NCBI GenBank assembly: GCA_964017145.1
Contig: OZ024849.1
Span: forward strand, 2,852,001-2,916,000
From: Agrocybe praecox
Taxonomy: Eukaryota; Basidiomycota; Agaricomycetes; Agaricales; Agrocybaceae
DNA length: 64,000 nt
Direction: 5' to 3'
Part shown: positions 47,840 to 59,102 of the stretch, piece after piece
How positions within the stretch are numbered: the stretch's first letter is position 1
How the letters are laid out: each line of letters opens with the position of its first letter
Position numbers and translations under genes: made by a program
The notes under the pieces: generated by a model
Database searches by the model: none
What the model was told of the DNA's origin: nothing
The model's input: only the letters and a program-made list of their open reading frames with translations

Positions 47840-48215
47840 CAGACTCGTATCCTCGGCCCCGCCACACTCACTCATTCACACTCATCAGTAAAGCTCAAAA
47901 ATTACACAGAAACGTCTAACTGGGATGTTGTCTCTGAGGATACACGTCATATTCTTGCAAGAATGACTTGATGGCCTAATTTGTTTAAATTCCTCGGACT
48001 GTGAGCGAAAAGAGGTAATTCGGGCACATTCAGAGCGTCGTTGTACTTGGGATGCTGTATTCCGAGTACACTTAACTTTATAGCTTCGATGGATATTTTC
48101 TATCTGACACTGCACTTCGATATCCTGAAAAACTCGTGTTGGAAAAGCTCGAGGCAACTCTGGCGTATATAATGGCAATGGTTTTCTCCCTTTCTAGCTC
48201 GAATTCGTTCATCTG
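47840..48215 (+). repeat. Third copy of the AnkW 5' flanking region
   Basis: Matches 51540-52325 (flank of AnkW copy B) in the same order and strand. Shared blocks include GATGTTGTCTCTGAGGATAC-like sequence at about 47924, CCTAATTTGTTTAAA-like sequence at about 47975, CGAGTACACTTAA (48062), GACACTGCACTTCGATATCC (48107) and CTCGAGGCAACTCTGGCGTA (48149), then TATATAA at 48166-48172. The match stops about where the AnkW coding sequence would begin, and no AnkW frame follows. The 410-bp insert present in the copy B flank is absent here. Confidence 0.75.
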
Positions 48216-48791
48216 CACGCACCCATCTCCGGCAATGTATTAAAACATCAATTTCTACTTCCTGACGACGTTGGTGAGTCGAATTCTCTTCATCGTCATT
48301 CATTTGTTTTACCCTTTAATCTATTTGTATCGCATAATCTAGTGTCAAGATCAAAAATACTGGATCAATAGCATATAGTCAAGGAAGGCACAGCATAATT
48401 GTTCTAGAGCATGCCTGGATAAGATAACTGCGCTTTTCGCAGATGAAAAGGATTCAGTAAATACTGTATAGTAATTTACTGAATGCACAAGATTTTTTGA
48501 CCCGAAGTTCGGTGGGGCAGAGGACAGTCTCTTATCGAGGCTCTCGACGCGTCAGCGTGTGTGCTCTGCGTACACTGTACACAAGTAGAGGCCCGAGCAT
48601 ACGCGACGCCATCTGCATCAGGCGCGTTTCATTTATCTTATCCTGGGATGATCCTTCGGCTCATCGAGGAACATGTGTCTGCCACATTGCTCCCATTATG
48701 TAGGAGTGCCAGCGACTCTAGTCTATTGGACAAATTCCCATCTACCATTCTCCAGAGCTCACCAAGCCCTACATCGCGGAACACTTGGAAA
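48216..48791. other. Region between the duplicated flank and the HET gene
   Basis: About 575 bp. A plus-strand frame runs through 48561-48791 into the HET gene, so part may be 5' UTR or an alternative N-terminus. No other feature recognised. Confidence 0.4.
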
Positions 48792-50980
48792 ATGCTATCC
48801 AGACTACTCAAGAAGCTACAGCGCAAAAGAACCACTCGCAAGCCCTGCTCCCGGTGTCGATTGGGGATTTACGTTAATAACTTTGGCGTACTTCATCCTC
48901 CCATACAAATTGGGGTTGACGGACTCTTAAAATGTGGAGGATACTCGTACGAAATATCAATCGGTGTTATAAAGAATCAAGCACGCAAAGGATGCCCTTG
49001 GTGCCATGTGGTAAAAGGTGGACTTGTTTTCTTAGAAGAACAAGAAACAAAAGGCGAGGTTCGGATAACAGTAGGAATTATATTGGATCCTGGGGATGTA
49101 CAAGACGTATCAACAAGCCAGTCTGACTCGCATTATTGTTGGTACATCAATAATTTTCGACTCGATCACGGATATTTCCATACTTCTGCTAGTGCGTACG
49201 CATACCCCGAGAGTATTCAAGTTCTCTATATAATAACATTGAATACTTCACAGGTAATCCGGCAGCGGCGTATGTCCATGGTAGAAGTCCATTCCGGGAC
49301 GTCGGATCTCCTCAAGCTCTTTCGTTATCATTGGGCTTGCTAGAAATGTGTAATGAACAGCATGATTGTTCACCCGATTACATTTCCCTTCTTCCTACTC
49401 GAGTTGTCGATTGCGGTCAGCCCGTCGCTCCATGCCTACATATAGCTAATCTGGGGCAACGCGAGCGCTATGTCGCCCTGAGTTATGTATGGGGTGAACC
49501 TCAACCTCATAGCACAACCGTTCAAAATGTAGAGGCGTACTCGGTTTCCATTCAGTTCGAAAAGCTACCTCAAACGATCAAGGATGCGATCTGGACTACG
49601 TACAAACTGGGAGTAAGGTACTTGTGGGTTGACACTCTGTGTATCCTCCAAGACTCCAACGCCGACAAGGCGAAGGAAATTTCGCGGATGAGGGACATTT
49701 ACCACCATTCATATGTTACAATCATCGCTGCTAGTGCAGAACGTGTAAGCCAGGGGTTTTTGAAGCCGAGAACGAGGCAAGAAGGTTTTATACTATCTCC
49801 GACGGTTTTGGATTTTGTCGTTCCGTTTGCTGTTCCAGGAACAAGGTCAAATGGTAAGAAAGGCGCTTCCGTGTCTTTCTCATCTTCCGAGACGTCGAAA
49901 TACTATGCGGAGAACGAACCGATCAATTCCCGTGGATGGTGTATGCAAGAATCGTTTGTGCCACCTAGGCAACTCATTTTTGCTTACCACACTTTACAAT
50001 TTCGTTGTCAACAGGAAACTAGGAATATCGGTGGGGCAGACTATGCCCAATGGCTTGCTGAAGTCCATCCTAGACTTAGCTTCTCATCACCAAACGTCAT
50101 TCGGGATCAACATCGTGCAAGTTCTTTGTCGGAACGGGCGCATCATGTCTGGAGACAGAATGTAGAACGCTACACATTTCGATCCATATCAGTGTCGAGC
50201 GACAAACTCATCGCTATAGCTGCTATTGCAGAGGAACTCAGCCCATCAATTGGTTCAGCCTATATAGCTGGTCTCTGGGAAGGATGGCTGTTAGAAGATT
50301 TACTATGGCTCGTCGATGGGGTTCGGCAACGTCGTCCACCCCCAGAGGCATATCGAGCCCCTTCATGGTCATGGGCCGCTGTTAATGGTACGGTCAATGC
50401 AGGCAACACCTTTTCCTCTGGCGCTGAGCAGGGAACCCTCCTGGCCACAGTTAGTTCGTATCAAATAGATTTATTGGCAGAAAATGTGCCCTTTGGAGGA
50501 GTAAAAGGAGGTTTCATCGTTCTGACTGCCCCGGTGATTGCATCATGCATTCTGACTCATTGGGGAGGTGTTTTCCTCGTGATGGAAGAAGGAGAAATGA
50601 ACAACCTCTTATTCAAAGCGGATGATCCTGGACTGGAATCTATGGATTGGGTTGATTCCTCGTTGAAGTCGAGAATGAGATATTTTGGGGTTTGTAACGC
50701 GGATGTCGACGAGGGCATATATCCATCCTACGGTCACCACATCGAAGTTTCAGTTTTGCTAATTCACCACCTACGTACGACTGATGTCAATAAATTTAAC
50801 CTTCAAGGACTCGTTCTTCGTCCGGAAATATGTCAGGCTGTAGACGAAAGAGGCTTTCTGGATCAAACGGTGTCAAAACGGATAGGACATTTTGGGCGAT
50901 ATCCCGAGATGGAGGAAAAAGAAAATGGATTGAACGCGTGGCTTAAGAATATGGAAACGAGAGAAATAAGAATTATTTGA
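48792..50980 (+). CDS. HET-domain protein (heterokaryon-incompatibility type)
   Basis: Two exons, 48792-49191 and 49254-50980, encode 708 residues; the 62-nt intron (GTGCGT...CACAG) joins SAS to NPAAAY. The start ATG 48792 is preceded by open frame, so a longer N-terminus is possible. The N-terminal part has two CxxC pairs (PCSRC, then CPWC), suggesting a metal site. The HET domain spans residues about 195-345: RYVALSYVWGEPQP, then LGVRYLWVDTLCILQDS, then ISRMRDIYHHSYVTIIAAS. NSRGWCMQES follows downstream. Known: HET domains trigger cell death in heterokaryon incompatibility in ascomycetes and are widespread in basidiomycetes, where their roles are mostly untested. A copy of the AnkW promoter region lies about 575 bp upstream on the same strand. 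Confidence 0.87.
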
Positions 50981-51539
50981 AACATAACACTAGGCGCAGA
51001 AATGTAGTTGTGTAGTTCAAAAATTCATAGCCGTAAAGTGTAGGCATCAAAATAATTCCAAAATCAAATCAAAGAGAAGATGACACTGAAAAAAACATGT
51101 AAAAGAGCTCCAAATCTGGTGAGGTAAAATGGAGAGACAGGAGACAAAGGAAGGAATATGGCCAGAGTAATAAAAAAATATTACTATGCTACCAAAAGAG
51201 GTGCAAAAACAAACATGTACACACAAATTTGCTCATTTGCACAATAGTATCATCGGGAATAGACTCGTGCTGATGATCGTGATGATTCTAACCTTCTAGA
51301 GCTTATGACTCAAAAATCATTGAGTGAGTCCCCACTTAGATGGAGTAAAGTTCTTGGTTCTTCACCTCCTTTACTAGAGGACACCGTATATCCATCGCAT
51401 GTCTTACGTCCATCAAATGGCAGTACACCAATATTCAACAATTCAGAACATAAATTCTCGATCCAAGGTGGACAGGTGGGCAATACGTTCACCAGCATTA
51501 GAACTAATATATGTTGAGAAAGTACAGTTCCTTGCGCTC
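50981..51539. other. Intergenic region after the HET gene
   Basis: About 560 bp, AT-rich, with the 3' flank of the HET gene. Open frames on both strands (51305-51564) show no recognisable coding character. It borders the duplicated AnkW flank. Confidence 0.35.
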
Positions 51540-52325
51540 GGACTCGTATTACCCTCGGTCCCACAAGTCATTCAGAATCAGACTCACTCATTATACACAG
51601 AAAATCTTTCAACAGCCAACTGGGATATTGTCTCTGGGGATACACACCATATTCTTGCCAGAGCCAGTTTCATGGAGAGCATCTCGTTTACTGGGAGAAA
51701 GATTCGCCGAACGGTTCGGCAGACCTCGAACCACGAACCGCGAACTTCTGTGGCAGTGACTCCCCGGCCCCCGTGGGCTTCAAGCTACTCAAGAGTAAGC
51801 TTCGACAGCCAGGAAAAACTGGTAGCTTGTCATTAATTGAATCATTTCTGAGATAATTTTTTATATAGCAATTAATAACCCACTGACCAAGTTGACTTGT
51901 CAGTGTTGGGGCGAGTGTCGGCGCTGGGAAGGCGCTTAATGGACCTTCCAACATGGCCAAAGGGCCATGTGACATTCAACAGAATGACCAAACAATCGGG
52001 GTTCGCGGATCAAGGTTCGGCGACTTTTCGAAATACGAAATACACGTTTGCAGTGTTCTAGAAGCAAAACCAATGACTCTACGGCCTAATCCGTTTAAAC
52101 TCCTCGCAAGCTTTGGCAATTCGGGCACGCTTAGAGCTCTAGTATCGTTGTACTTGGGGGTGCTGTCTTCCGAGTACACTTAATTTTGAACACCTTCGAT
52201 CGATGTTTTCCATCCGACACTGCACTTCGATATCCTGAATAACTCGTGTTGGAAAGCTCGAGGCAACTCTGGCGTATATAATGGCGATGGCTTTCTCCCT
52301 TTCTAGCTCGGACTCGCTCACAAAC
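51540..52325 (+). promoter_or_regulatory. 5' flank/promoter of the intact AnkW gene, with a 410-bp insertion
   Basis: Matches the flank copy at 47840-48215, except that about 410 bp (about 51662-52070) are extra. A TATATAA element at 52275-52281 lies 55 bp upstream of the ATG at 52330, inside the conserved CTGGCGTATATAATGGC block. That block and the preceding GACACTGCACTTCGAT block are also present upstream of copy A. Conservation across three loci suggests real promoter elements or a recent duplication. Confidence 0.65.
51662..52070. mobile_element. Insertion in one copy of the duplicated flank
   Basis: Defined by comparison: CTTGCAAG joins AATGACT directly at 47955-47963, but here CTTGCCAG and AATGACT are separated by about 410 bp. 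Inside are GAACGGTTCGGCAG with CGAACCACGAACCGCGAAC (51713-51742) and an inverted-like partner GGTTCGCGGATCAAGGTTCG (52000-52019). No coding capacity. No clean terminal repeats or target duplication could be assigned. Confidence 0.45.
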
Positions 52326-52329
52326 AGAA

Positions 52330-53945
52330 ATGGCTTCAACCACAGCAACAATGATCAACAATCTTGCCCCTGCAACAGAAGAATACAATGTACCGACTTA
52401 CGTCGAAACTCCTCAAGATCCTTTTGACGCTCTTCTAACAAGAATAATGTCCAAGTGCTCCAATGACCGCGCTTGCGTAGAGGAAATCGTGACAAAAATG
52501 ACGAAACTACCGATGTATGATACGCCTCAAGGACAAGAACTCACCGAGTCGAAACATGAACAAGACGCTTTTGAACCTGTCAAGCAAGCGGTTGTTCAAG
52601 TACTTTACGAAGCTATCGAGAAGGAAGACAACCAATGCATCTCTTTGCTTTTCCAACACCACCTCGTCTCCGCAAACATCGACCCCGCTTATACGCAAGG
52701 CACTCCCCTGCTGCAGGCTATATCTCAGAACCCCATCAACATAGGCATTATCAAGCAGCTTCTCGCACTTGGTGCAGACCCAAATGCGTTTGGTTATCCA
52801 GATCCAGTGAGTCATTCGCGATATTACTCACACCGCTTATTCAGCGTCTAATATCATAATCATAGAAAAAGATACATTGTCTCGAGAAACGCACGCCTCT
52901 GATGCTCGCAGCGGCCCAAGGATCACTCCCAGTGGTGAAGCTCTTATTCGAGGAACCCTATTCTGTTGACGACGCTCTAGTTGCCCCTGACGGGGAAATT
53001 GCTATCCATCTGGCACTCGTAGCGGGTCACCGTGCGATAGTTGATTATCTTCCTGCGCGGCGCGGGGGTGGATTTTTACGCTACAAATGGCAAATCAAGA
53101 AAAATCTCCATTTGATGAAAAAGTCCCTGCTTCAGATGTTTGGTGTCGGCGAATTATTTCTGTGGATAATCCCGAAGTTTCTCGTCTGGACAACTCCCAA
53201 ATTCATCCTATGGACGGTTCCACGACATTGCATCAAATGGTGCTGGTACAACAGGCAGATGCTTTTATTCTGCTGCAAGTATCATATCAAGCAATTGCCA
53301 AAGAGAGTCGTTAGAGCAGGAAAGGCGATCTGGAGAGGCGTCAAGGAGGTGCCAAAGATAACGGTCAGAGCAGGGAAGGCGCTTTGGAGAGGCATAAAGA
53401 AAATCCCCAAAGCAGTCGTTGACACCAGTAAAGCCGTCTGGAAATTCTCCAGCCAGACTCTTCCGCGATGGCTCAAGAAACTTGCCATTTGGGTTTGGAA
53501 AGTCCTCACGATCCACCTCCCCGCAGCCATTCGAGAAATGTCGCAGTGGGTCTGGTCAGGCATCACATCGCTGAGTCAGGCCGTTTGGGACATTATTGCT
53601 AAAGCTTTCAGCTTGCTGCATACCATCCTTCAGGCAATGCTCACATTCCTGCGTAATGTGACGCTGAGGGACGTCTTGAATGGCCTCTCTGACCTCCTCT
53701 GCGCACTATTCATCAATTTGCCGCGAATTATCTGGACGTGGGTTGATAATTTTGGACCGTCATCTTTCCAGTACATGACACACCATTTTGGGTCCCTGGG
53801 AGTCGTTGTTTGGAATCTTTTCTATTTGGTGGAGGAGATAGTTATGTTCATCCCGAAGGGACTTTTTAGCATCTTCCTTCGTGTCTTTGATTCTTTCGGT
53901 GTGACTTTACATGAGATTCGAGTTTATATTAACCCGAAGTCATGA
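52330..53945 (+). CDS. AnkW: ankyrin-like region plus Trp/Pro amphipathic repeats (intact copy)
   Basis: A protein of 518 residues from exons 52330-52806 and 52866-53945, joined at PDP|KK across a 59-nt intron. Residues about 75-255 are ankyrin-like: TPLLQAISQNP, then IIKQLLALGADPNAFGYPDP, then TPLMLAAAQGSLPVVKLLFE. Residues about 265-285 hold three octapeptides with the pattern FxxWxxPK (LFLWIIPK, FLVWTTPK, FILWTVPR). Residues about 305-400 hold five units of about 18 residues, each with KAhW(K/R) and a later P (RAGKAIWRGVKEVPKITV, RAGKALWRGIKKIPKAVV, and diverging). The C-terminal 120 residues are hydrophobic and amphipathic. No signal peptide. I do not recognise the family. Inference: the helices could bind or insert into membranes, with the ankyrin part as a sensor. 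A damaged paralogue lies at 32050-33710. Confidence 0.8.
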
Positions 53946-54922
53946 ATGGGTTCGCTCGAGTCTTTTTTCCCTAGACTCCGAGTTTTGTTTTGTTTTCCCC
54001 GTAGTAGGCAGTGTGTCGCTTTGCTCAGAATTCTCTTTGTATCCTTGAGCTACAATCTTGCTCCGTGCTGTACGACCACATTGGAAAATGATGAGTTTTT
54101 ATATATAAATTACCAGTTGAATGGCACGTCGCAAGATATGACGTTGACGCGTCCTGACATCCCCGTTCTAAGCCGCTGACGGCATTGCCATTTTTAACTT
54201 CCGCTCCGAAAGCAGCCGGCGTTTGTTGACACTTTTCTTGTTTACCAGCCCCTTAATTATGCAGTGCTTGCAAATTGCTTCCTGTGCTGATGAAATGTCC
54301 ATAAAACTCATGTTTCGGATCATGCAAACTTCAAGTGTTGGATGAAGAGCCCCGTGGAGGACCCCTACGCTCAGTGGTGGGTTCTGGACATTCTACTACA
54401 TACTTGCATTTGTAGCCGAAAATTCTCTAGGCTCTCTTGACCTCCTCGTATTCTCTGAACTTCTTTTTTCCTTCTCTATTTGCGCTTCGATTCTTCTACT
54501 TCTACTTCTGTGCTGTGCACGCACCGCACGATACGGTCACAGGTTCTTCGTCTGCATCAAGGCTCACATACAGAACTGCCAGGAAATTAACCCGCGACTG
54601 GTTGAAAATCTGTGAATTTATCTGGAGCCACCGCCGTCGCGTCTGATTTTGGGTTGATTTTTGGACACTGCGTTTGTACACCTACATCTAGTTGATCTTC
54701 GGTATCCTTGGATTGGGAGAAACATACGCTATCGTGACTCGTCAACTTCTGGCTAGACCTGTAACTTATATTAATATTCATGCTGCGGCGCCAAATTTAT
54801 TTCTGATATGGCCCTCCGTAGCATAGCCTCGGTCGCACGCTAACCCTGATGGGTGTGGTGTCACATATAACCTCTTCTCAAGTTCTCATTGGTGTTCTTT
54901 CCAATTATAGGCGCGTATAGGA
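53946..54922. other. Intergenic region
   Basis: About 980 bp downstream of AnkW. The frame at 54437-54646 is rich in Phe/Tyr/Ser but has no supporting signals, and I do not call it. No other structure seen. Confidence 0.35.
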
Positions 54923-54924
54923 TA

Positions 54925-55490
54925 CAGTTGTCTCCCTCATAACCCATACCTGTCGGTGGACGGCTGAAAGTATGGGTTATGAGGGGTCATGGGGTATGAG
55001 GTATATGCTAAAAATAGAAACATAAAAATCGAGAGAAAACAAATCTTTAGCATGTTACAGTTAGTCATAAATGGATGGTTAATGACCGGAAACTTGTATT
55101 TTTATTACAATATGAACCATATATGCTAATAAAAGTGTTGCCGACGTCGTCTTGATCCTTGAATTGAATGTTCTCACGCATGTTGAAGGTGTTTGGGCAT
55201 CTGGACCAGCACTTTTCTTTCATTTGATCATATAAACTAGCTTAAAAAGGTGTTTCATGACACAATCTCATGTTAGATTCGTCCTAAATGTTCCTCATGT
55301 AGCATAAATACGGTAGTTTTTAGGGCAAAACTTATGGGTTTTTTTCCAAAAGGGGTATGGGGTATGGGTTATGAGGGGTTTATGGGTTATGGGTCGGTTT
55401 TCCCTGCGAACCAACTTGGTGGATCAAAAAAAGTATGGGTTAGAAGGGGTTATGGGTTATGAGGGGTATGGGTTAAGAGGGAGACAACTG
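54925..55490. mobile_element. Tc1/mariner-type MITE (TA-flanked)
   Basis: A 566-bp element. The left end CAGTTGTCTCCCTCATAACC (54925) and the right end, read inverted, CAGTTGTCTCCCTCTTAACC (55490) form inverted repeats of about 25 bp with one mismatch. Both ends are flanked by TA (54923-54924 and 55491-55492). CAGT ends plus TA duplication are typical of Tc1/mariner. No transposase frame exists. The subterminal parts carry many direct copies of TATGGGTTATGAGGGG. A related, interrupted copy lies at 38524-40230. Confidence 0.8.
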
Positions 55491-55492
55491 TA

Positions 55493-56097
55493 TGTGTGCG
55501 CTGCGGAAAATGGCGATGTCGTCGGCTAATACAAGATTAGAACGACTGATGCAACGAGCTGTGTTGCATCCCATTTATATCTCTCCCCGATAATATGCCT
55601 GATCAGATGCAGAAGGAGACGTAGCATACGAGCTACATATAAGCAGGACTGCACTATTATAGTATACGCGCTATATATAGAGTCGGCATTGGATCCGGCG
55701 CCTCCTATTTGGGCTCTTTGGTGAGTTCCTCCCTAGAACTTTTATGTTGAGATACGGTATACTTACCAGTTCAAACCCCCTTATTACTCTGGTCAGAGAA
55801 CAAGCCATGGTTTGCTTCATGAAGAGACTTTTGCAATATTTTACTCCAAAAATAACGGTACTTTTCCATCAATCAGTCAAAACCTGGCATCAATGGGACG
55901 TCATAGTCATAGTACCGACATGGGGTAGACGTTCAACGACACGACGGTTTACATTACCTGGGATATAAGCTGTTATGACCGGCTATATAATACCGAGGCA
56001 AGGAACACGCCCTCTTCTTTCTCTTCCCCATCGCACGCGCAACCTTTTTTCTTTTCCTTTTTTCCTTTTTTCTTTTTGTTCGTTCTTTTTTTTCAAC
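55493..56097. promoter_or_regulatory. Upstream region of array gene 1
   Basis: About 600 bp with a TATATAA element at 55984-55990, 114 bp before the ATG of array gene 1. A pyrimidine-rich stretch (about 56011-56093) directly precedes the ATG, as is common for highly expressed fungal genes. Confidence 0.5.
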
Positions 56098-57029
56098 ATG
56101 CGATCCACTTTGTTTTTCTTTGCAGCTACACTGATGCTGGCGTCTGGTGGCAAGTCGGATTTTATTGCCCCTTAAAAGTCATCGCTGAATGTGAATGTGC
56201 AGTCTCTGGTAGACCCACGAAACACGGACGTTTGGTTTCAAGACAAACGAGTAGCTCTGTAGGAGGACTTCTCCCATGTGCATCGAATAATCGCACTTAC
56301 ATATTTTATTAAATTTGATTTTCAGTGTCAAGCGATGTGCAATACATTCCTGCAACAGAGTTGCACGACTTCGAATTGTCTATGCACGAGTGCGAACCAA
56401 GCAAGTTTACAATCGTGCTTGAACTGCCTGGGCAGTGATACTACTTCCGATCTTGCGAGTGATGTCGATGGAGCTGCTGCAGGTGTGTTGTCTTGCCTAC
56501 TAACCCCCCTCCCCGGGTCTCAATATTTTACTGTATTCCAGCTTTCAACGGACAATGCCAAGGAACAGCTACAGTTTCCGCAGCCGTATCCTTACCCAGC
56601 GGCGACTCGGACGGCGACGACTCGGATACTAATGACACTACCCCTCCAGCAGGAGCAATCCCTACAAGCTCCAGCACTACAGACGACTCCGGAAACGACT
56701 CGGCGGCATCAAACACAGCAGCTAGCGTGCCATCTAGCTCTGCGAGTGCTGCGGTAACCGACAGCGGAATTCCAACTGATACTAGTGCCGACTCTGCCGC
56801 TACTGCCGCGCCCACCGACACTGCTGCCGGACAGGTGCTGCCAGTGCCATCAACGTCGACAGCAACGGTGACTAGTACTGGAGCAGGATCGACGTCAACT
56901 CCAACGGGCCAATCTTCCAACGACACGACAGGTCAGACTACGCAACCAAGTGGAGCGTCAGCACTCAAGATGGGCACGAACGTAATAGTGCTGGCTGCTT
57001 TGTCGTTCGCTTTGCCTTTGCTTTTGTAG
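56098..57029 (+). CDS. Array gene 1: secreted Cys-motif, Ser/Thr-rich protein with GPI-type tail
   Basis: A protein of 250 residues from exons 56098-56149, 56203-56258, 56326-56482 and 56542-57029. Exon 1 (52 nt) is a signal peptide (MRSTLFFFAATLMLASG). Exon 2 is a short basic segment ending LVSRQTSSS. Exon 3 carries seven Cys in CQAMCNTFLQQSC, then NCLCTS, then LQSCLNCLG. Exon 4 starts AFNGQCQGTATVSAA, continues as a long Ser/Thr/Ala/Asp-rich region, and ends in a hydrophobic helix (VIVLAALSFALPLLL) without a basic tail, typical of GPI attachment. Odd: intron 1 has a GCAAGT donor instead of GT, and the intron splitting the Cys exon in its paralogues is missing. The Cys spacing recalls, but does not match, CFEM. 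Inference: a wall- or membrane-anchored surface protein, function unknown. Confidence 0.8.
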
Positions 57030-58424
57030 TGATTCGTATGCATCGAAGTCGTGACAGTATAGTAGTTGTGCTTCTCTCTGTTGTATTTGTATTTTTTCTA
57101 ATATTCATTGACCCGGTATAGCCATCAGCGCTACTCTGTATCCATATTTTTGCATCTGATAGCAGTAGAAGTGCACGCTGTACACCCGGGCAAGAAAAGA
57201 CTTCGCCACTCCTCTCCCGACAATTTTATGTGAGGAAATGATCAGACACATATATCCTTCTCACGCATCCATTACTCGTTGTCGGTGTTTGCTTAGCACG
57301 TATAGCATCAGTCAGTGGTTGGTATGGGTGCGTACATGCGTACATGCCGAAGGACGGATTAATCACCAAAATTACCACGCTCCGTCGTAGTTCTGACATG
57401 ACGTGTCTGTATATATATACTCACCACTGATCGAGCCGTGTAGAGCTCTATTCCCCCTCTTACATGCATTGCAACCAACATCATTCATTATTTGTCTTGC
57501 TTACAACTTTGACGATGACAAGCATCTAAGTTAGGTTAACGCCCGCCGTCGCCCGTGTCAATAAGTCAAACTCATGAGCTTGAGCGTTGGTCCTGATCAT
57601 CGTCGACGACATGCATAACGCCGAGAGCAAGTCATTCAGATCTAAAATAGATGTAAGTAAACGGCAATCTATCATGTGGACAGAGTAAGGCAAGATAATC
57701 AAGACCCAAGGCTGATAATCATCTTATCTTGAGGGTGCATCTACTGTGCAGTTTAAAATTTGCGTGCGTACTTGATATTGCAAATTAACTCAGGAGAAAA
57801 AATTCCAGAGTCCTTATTTTTTCTCCTCTCTACCTGTCAAAACTAACATTCACACATACAATTTTCCGTTGAGCGTTGGGCGCCCACTTTTGAGCACGCT
57901 CAAGTGAGTAGACAGAGAAGCACTCGAGAATTCTGCATATATGGGAGAAAAGAAACACGAGCGCGCCGCCCGCCCAGTTTAAAGATAATCGTACCCGGTC
58001 TAATGGTAGTTGAACGCTCAGGACTAACATCTCTAAGAGCTCTTGGTGGATTTAACGCCTTATGTTCTTGCTCACAAAGAATTGGACCTTTAAGGTGGGA
58101 CGAGGGGGGATCTCTACCTTTAGGGAAATGGACTGACTACAATAAGATTATCGGATATCTCAACCTTATTATTTAAAAAGGGCGATGCAAAAAAAACATA
58201 CCTCTGTTCAAATGAGCGTCATACAGTCAATCAGACGTCATGACTTGAATGAATATTAGTAGATCGACGTTCGGCGCTTCCATACAAAAATAGAGATGCT
58301 CTAAAATAAGAGCCTACTAGCATCGATTCTGTATAAAATCCTCAAACAACATAGCCATAGAAGCTACACTTCTTCTCCCACGTATACCCAGAATACATCC
58401 TACTCAGTTGTTTGATCGATCATA
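57030..58424. other. Intergenic region between array genes 1 and 2
   Basis: About 1.4 kb. A TATAAAA box at 58332-58338 lies 93 bp upstream of array gene 2. A TATATATATA motif occurs at about 57410-57419. No gene or transposon end is clear. Confidence 0.45.
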
Positions 58425-59060
58425 ATGCGAACTTCAACGCTTCTCTTTACAGCGACACTGATGCTGGCGTCAAGTGGTGAGTGGAATAACTATAGAGCAT
58501 AGCTGTCTAGAGTCCATGTGTAATTAACCCAAAATTTAATCCAGTTTTTGGTAAATTGTCCTCTAGGTCAAAAAGTGTCTCTATGAGACAAGTCACCCCT
58601 GATCCCGTAAGAGACGATTCGTTCATTTTACAGATTGGGCGCTTATTTTTATCCACTCTACTCGTTATAGTGTGCAACAACTTGTACAACGTTCCTCCAA
58701 TCTGGTGGTGTAAGAATATTCACATTCAAAATTTGATAAATAGTGATTCAATCTAACCGTTATATATTTATTTAACGCGTATTTGTTGATAGGCATGCAC
58801 GACCCCCGACTGTCTCTGCACATCTACTAACCAAGGCAGCTTGCAAGATTGTTTGAACTGCTTCGGTACAAGCACTTCTCAGCTCGCCACAGAAATGGAA
58901 GAAGGGGCTGCATGTACGAAGCGCCCTATAATGCCTTACTTAAATTTCATGTTCTGACGGGGTCTCTCATACCATTAGCATTCAACCTGGAATGCAAGGG
59001 CACTGCCTCGGTTACGGCGGGAGTACCATTACCTTCCGTCGGTGGCAGTACCATTGGTGC

Positions 59061-59102
<42 letters not shown>

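Noticed and set aside
48100..48303. Minus-strand frames over the duplicated AnkW flanks (also 52131-52388)
   Set aside because: They recur only because the flank is duplicated. They lack coding character and lie antisense to promoter elements.
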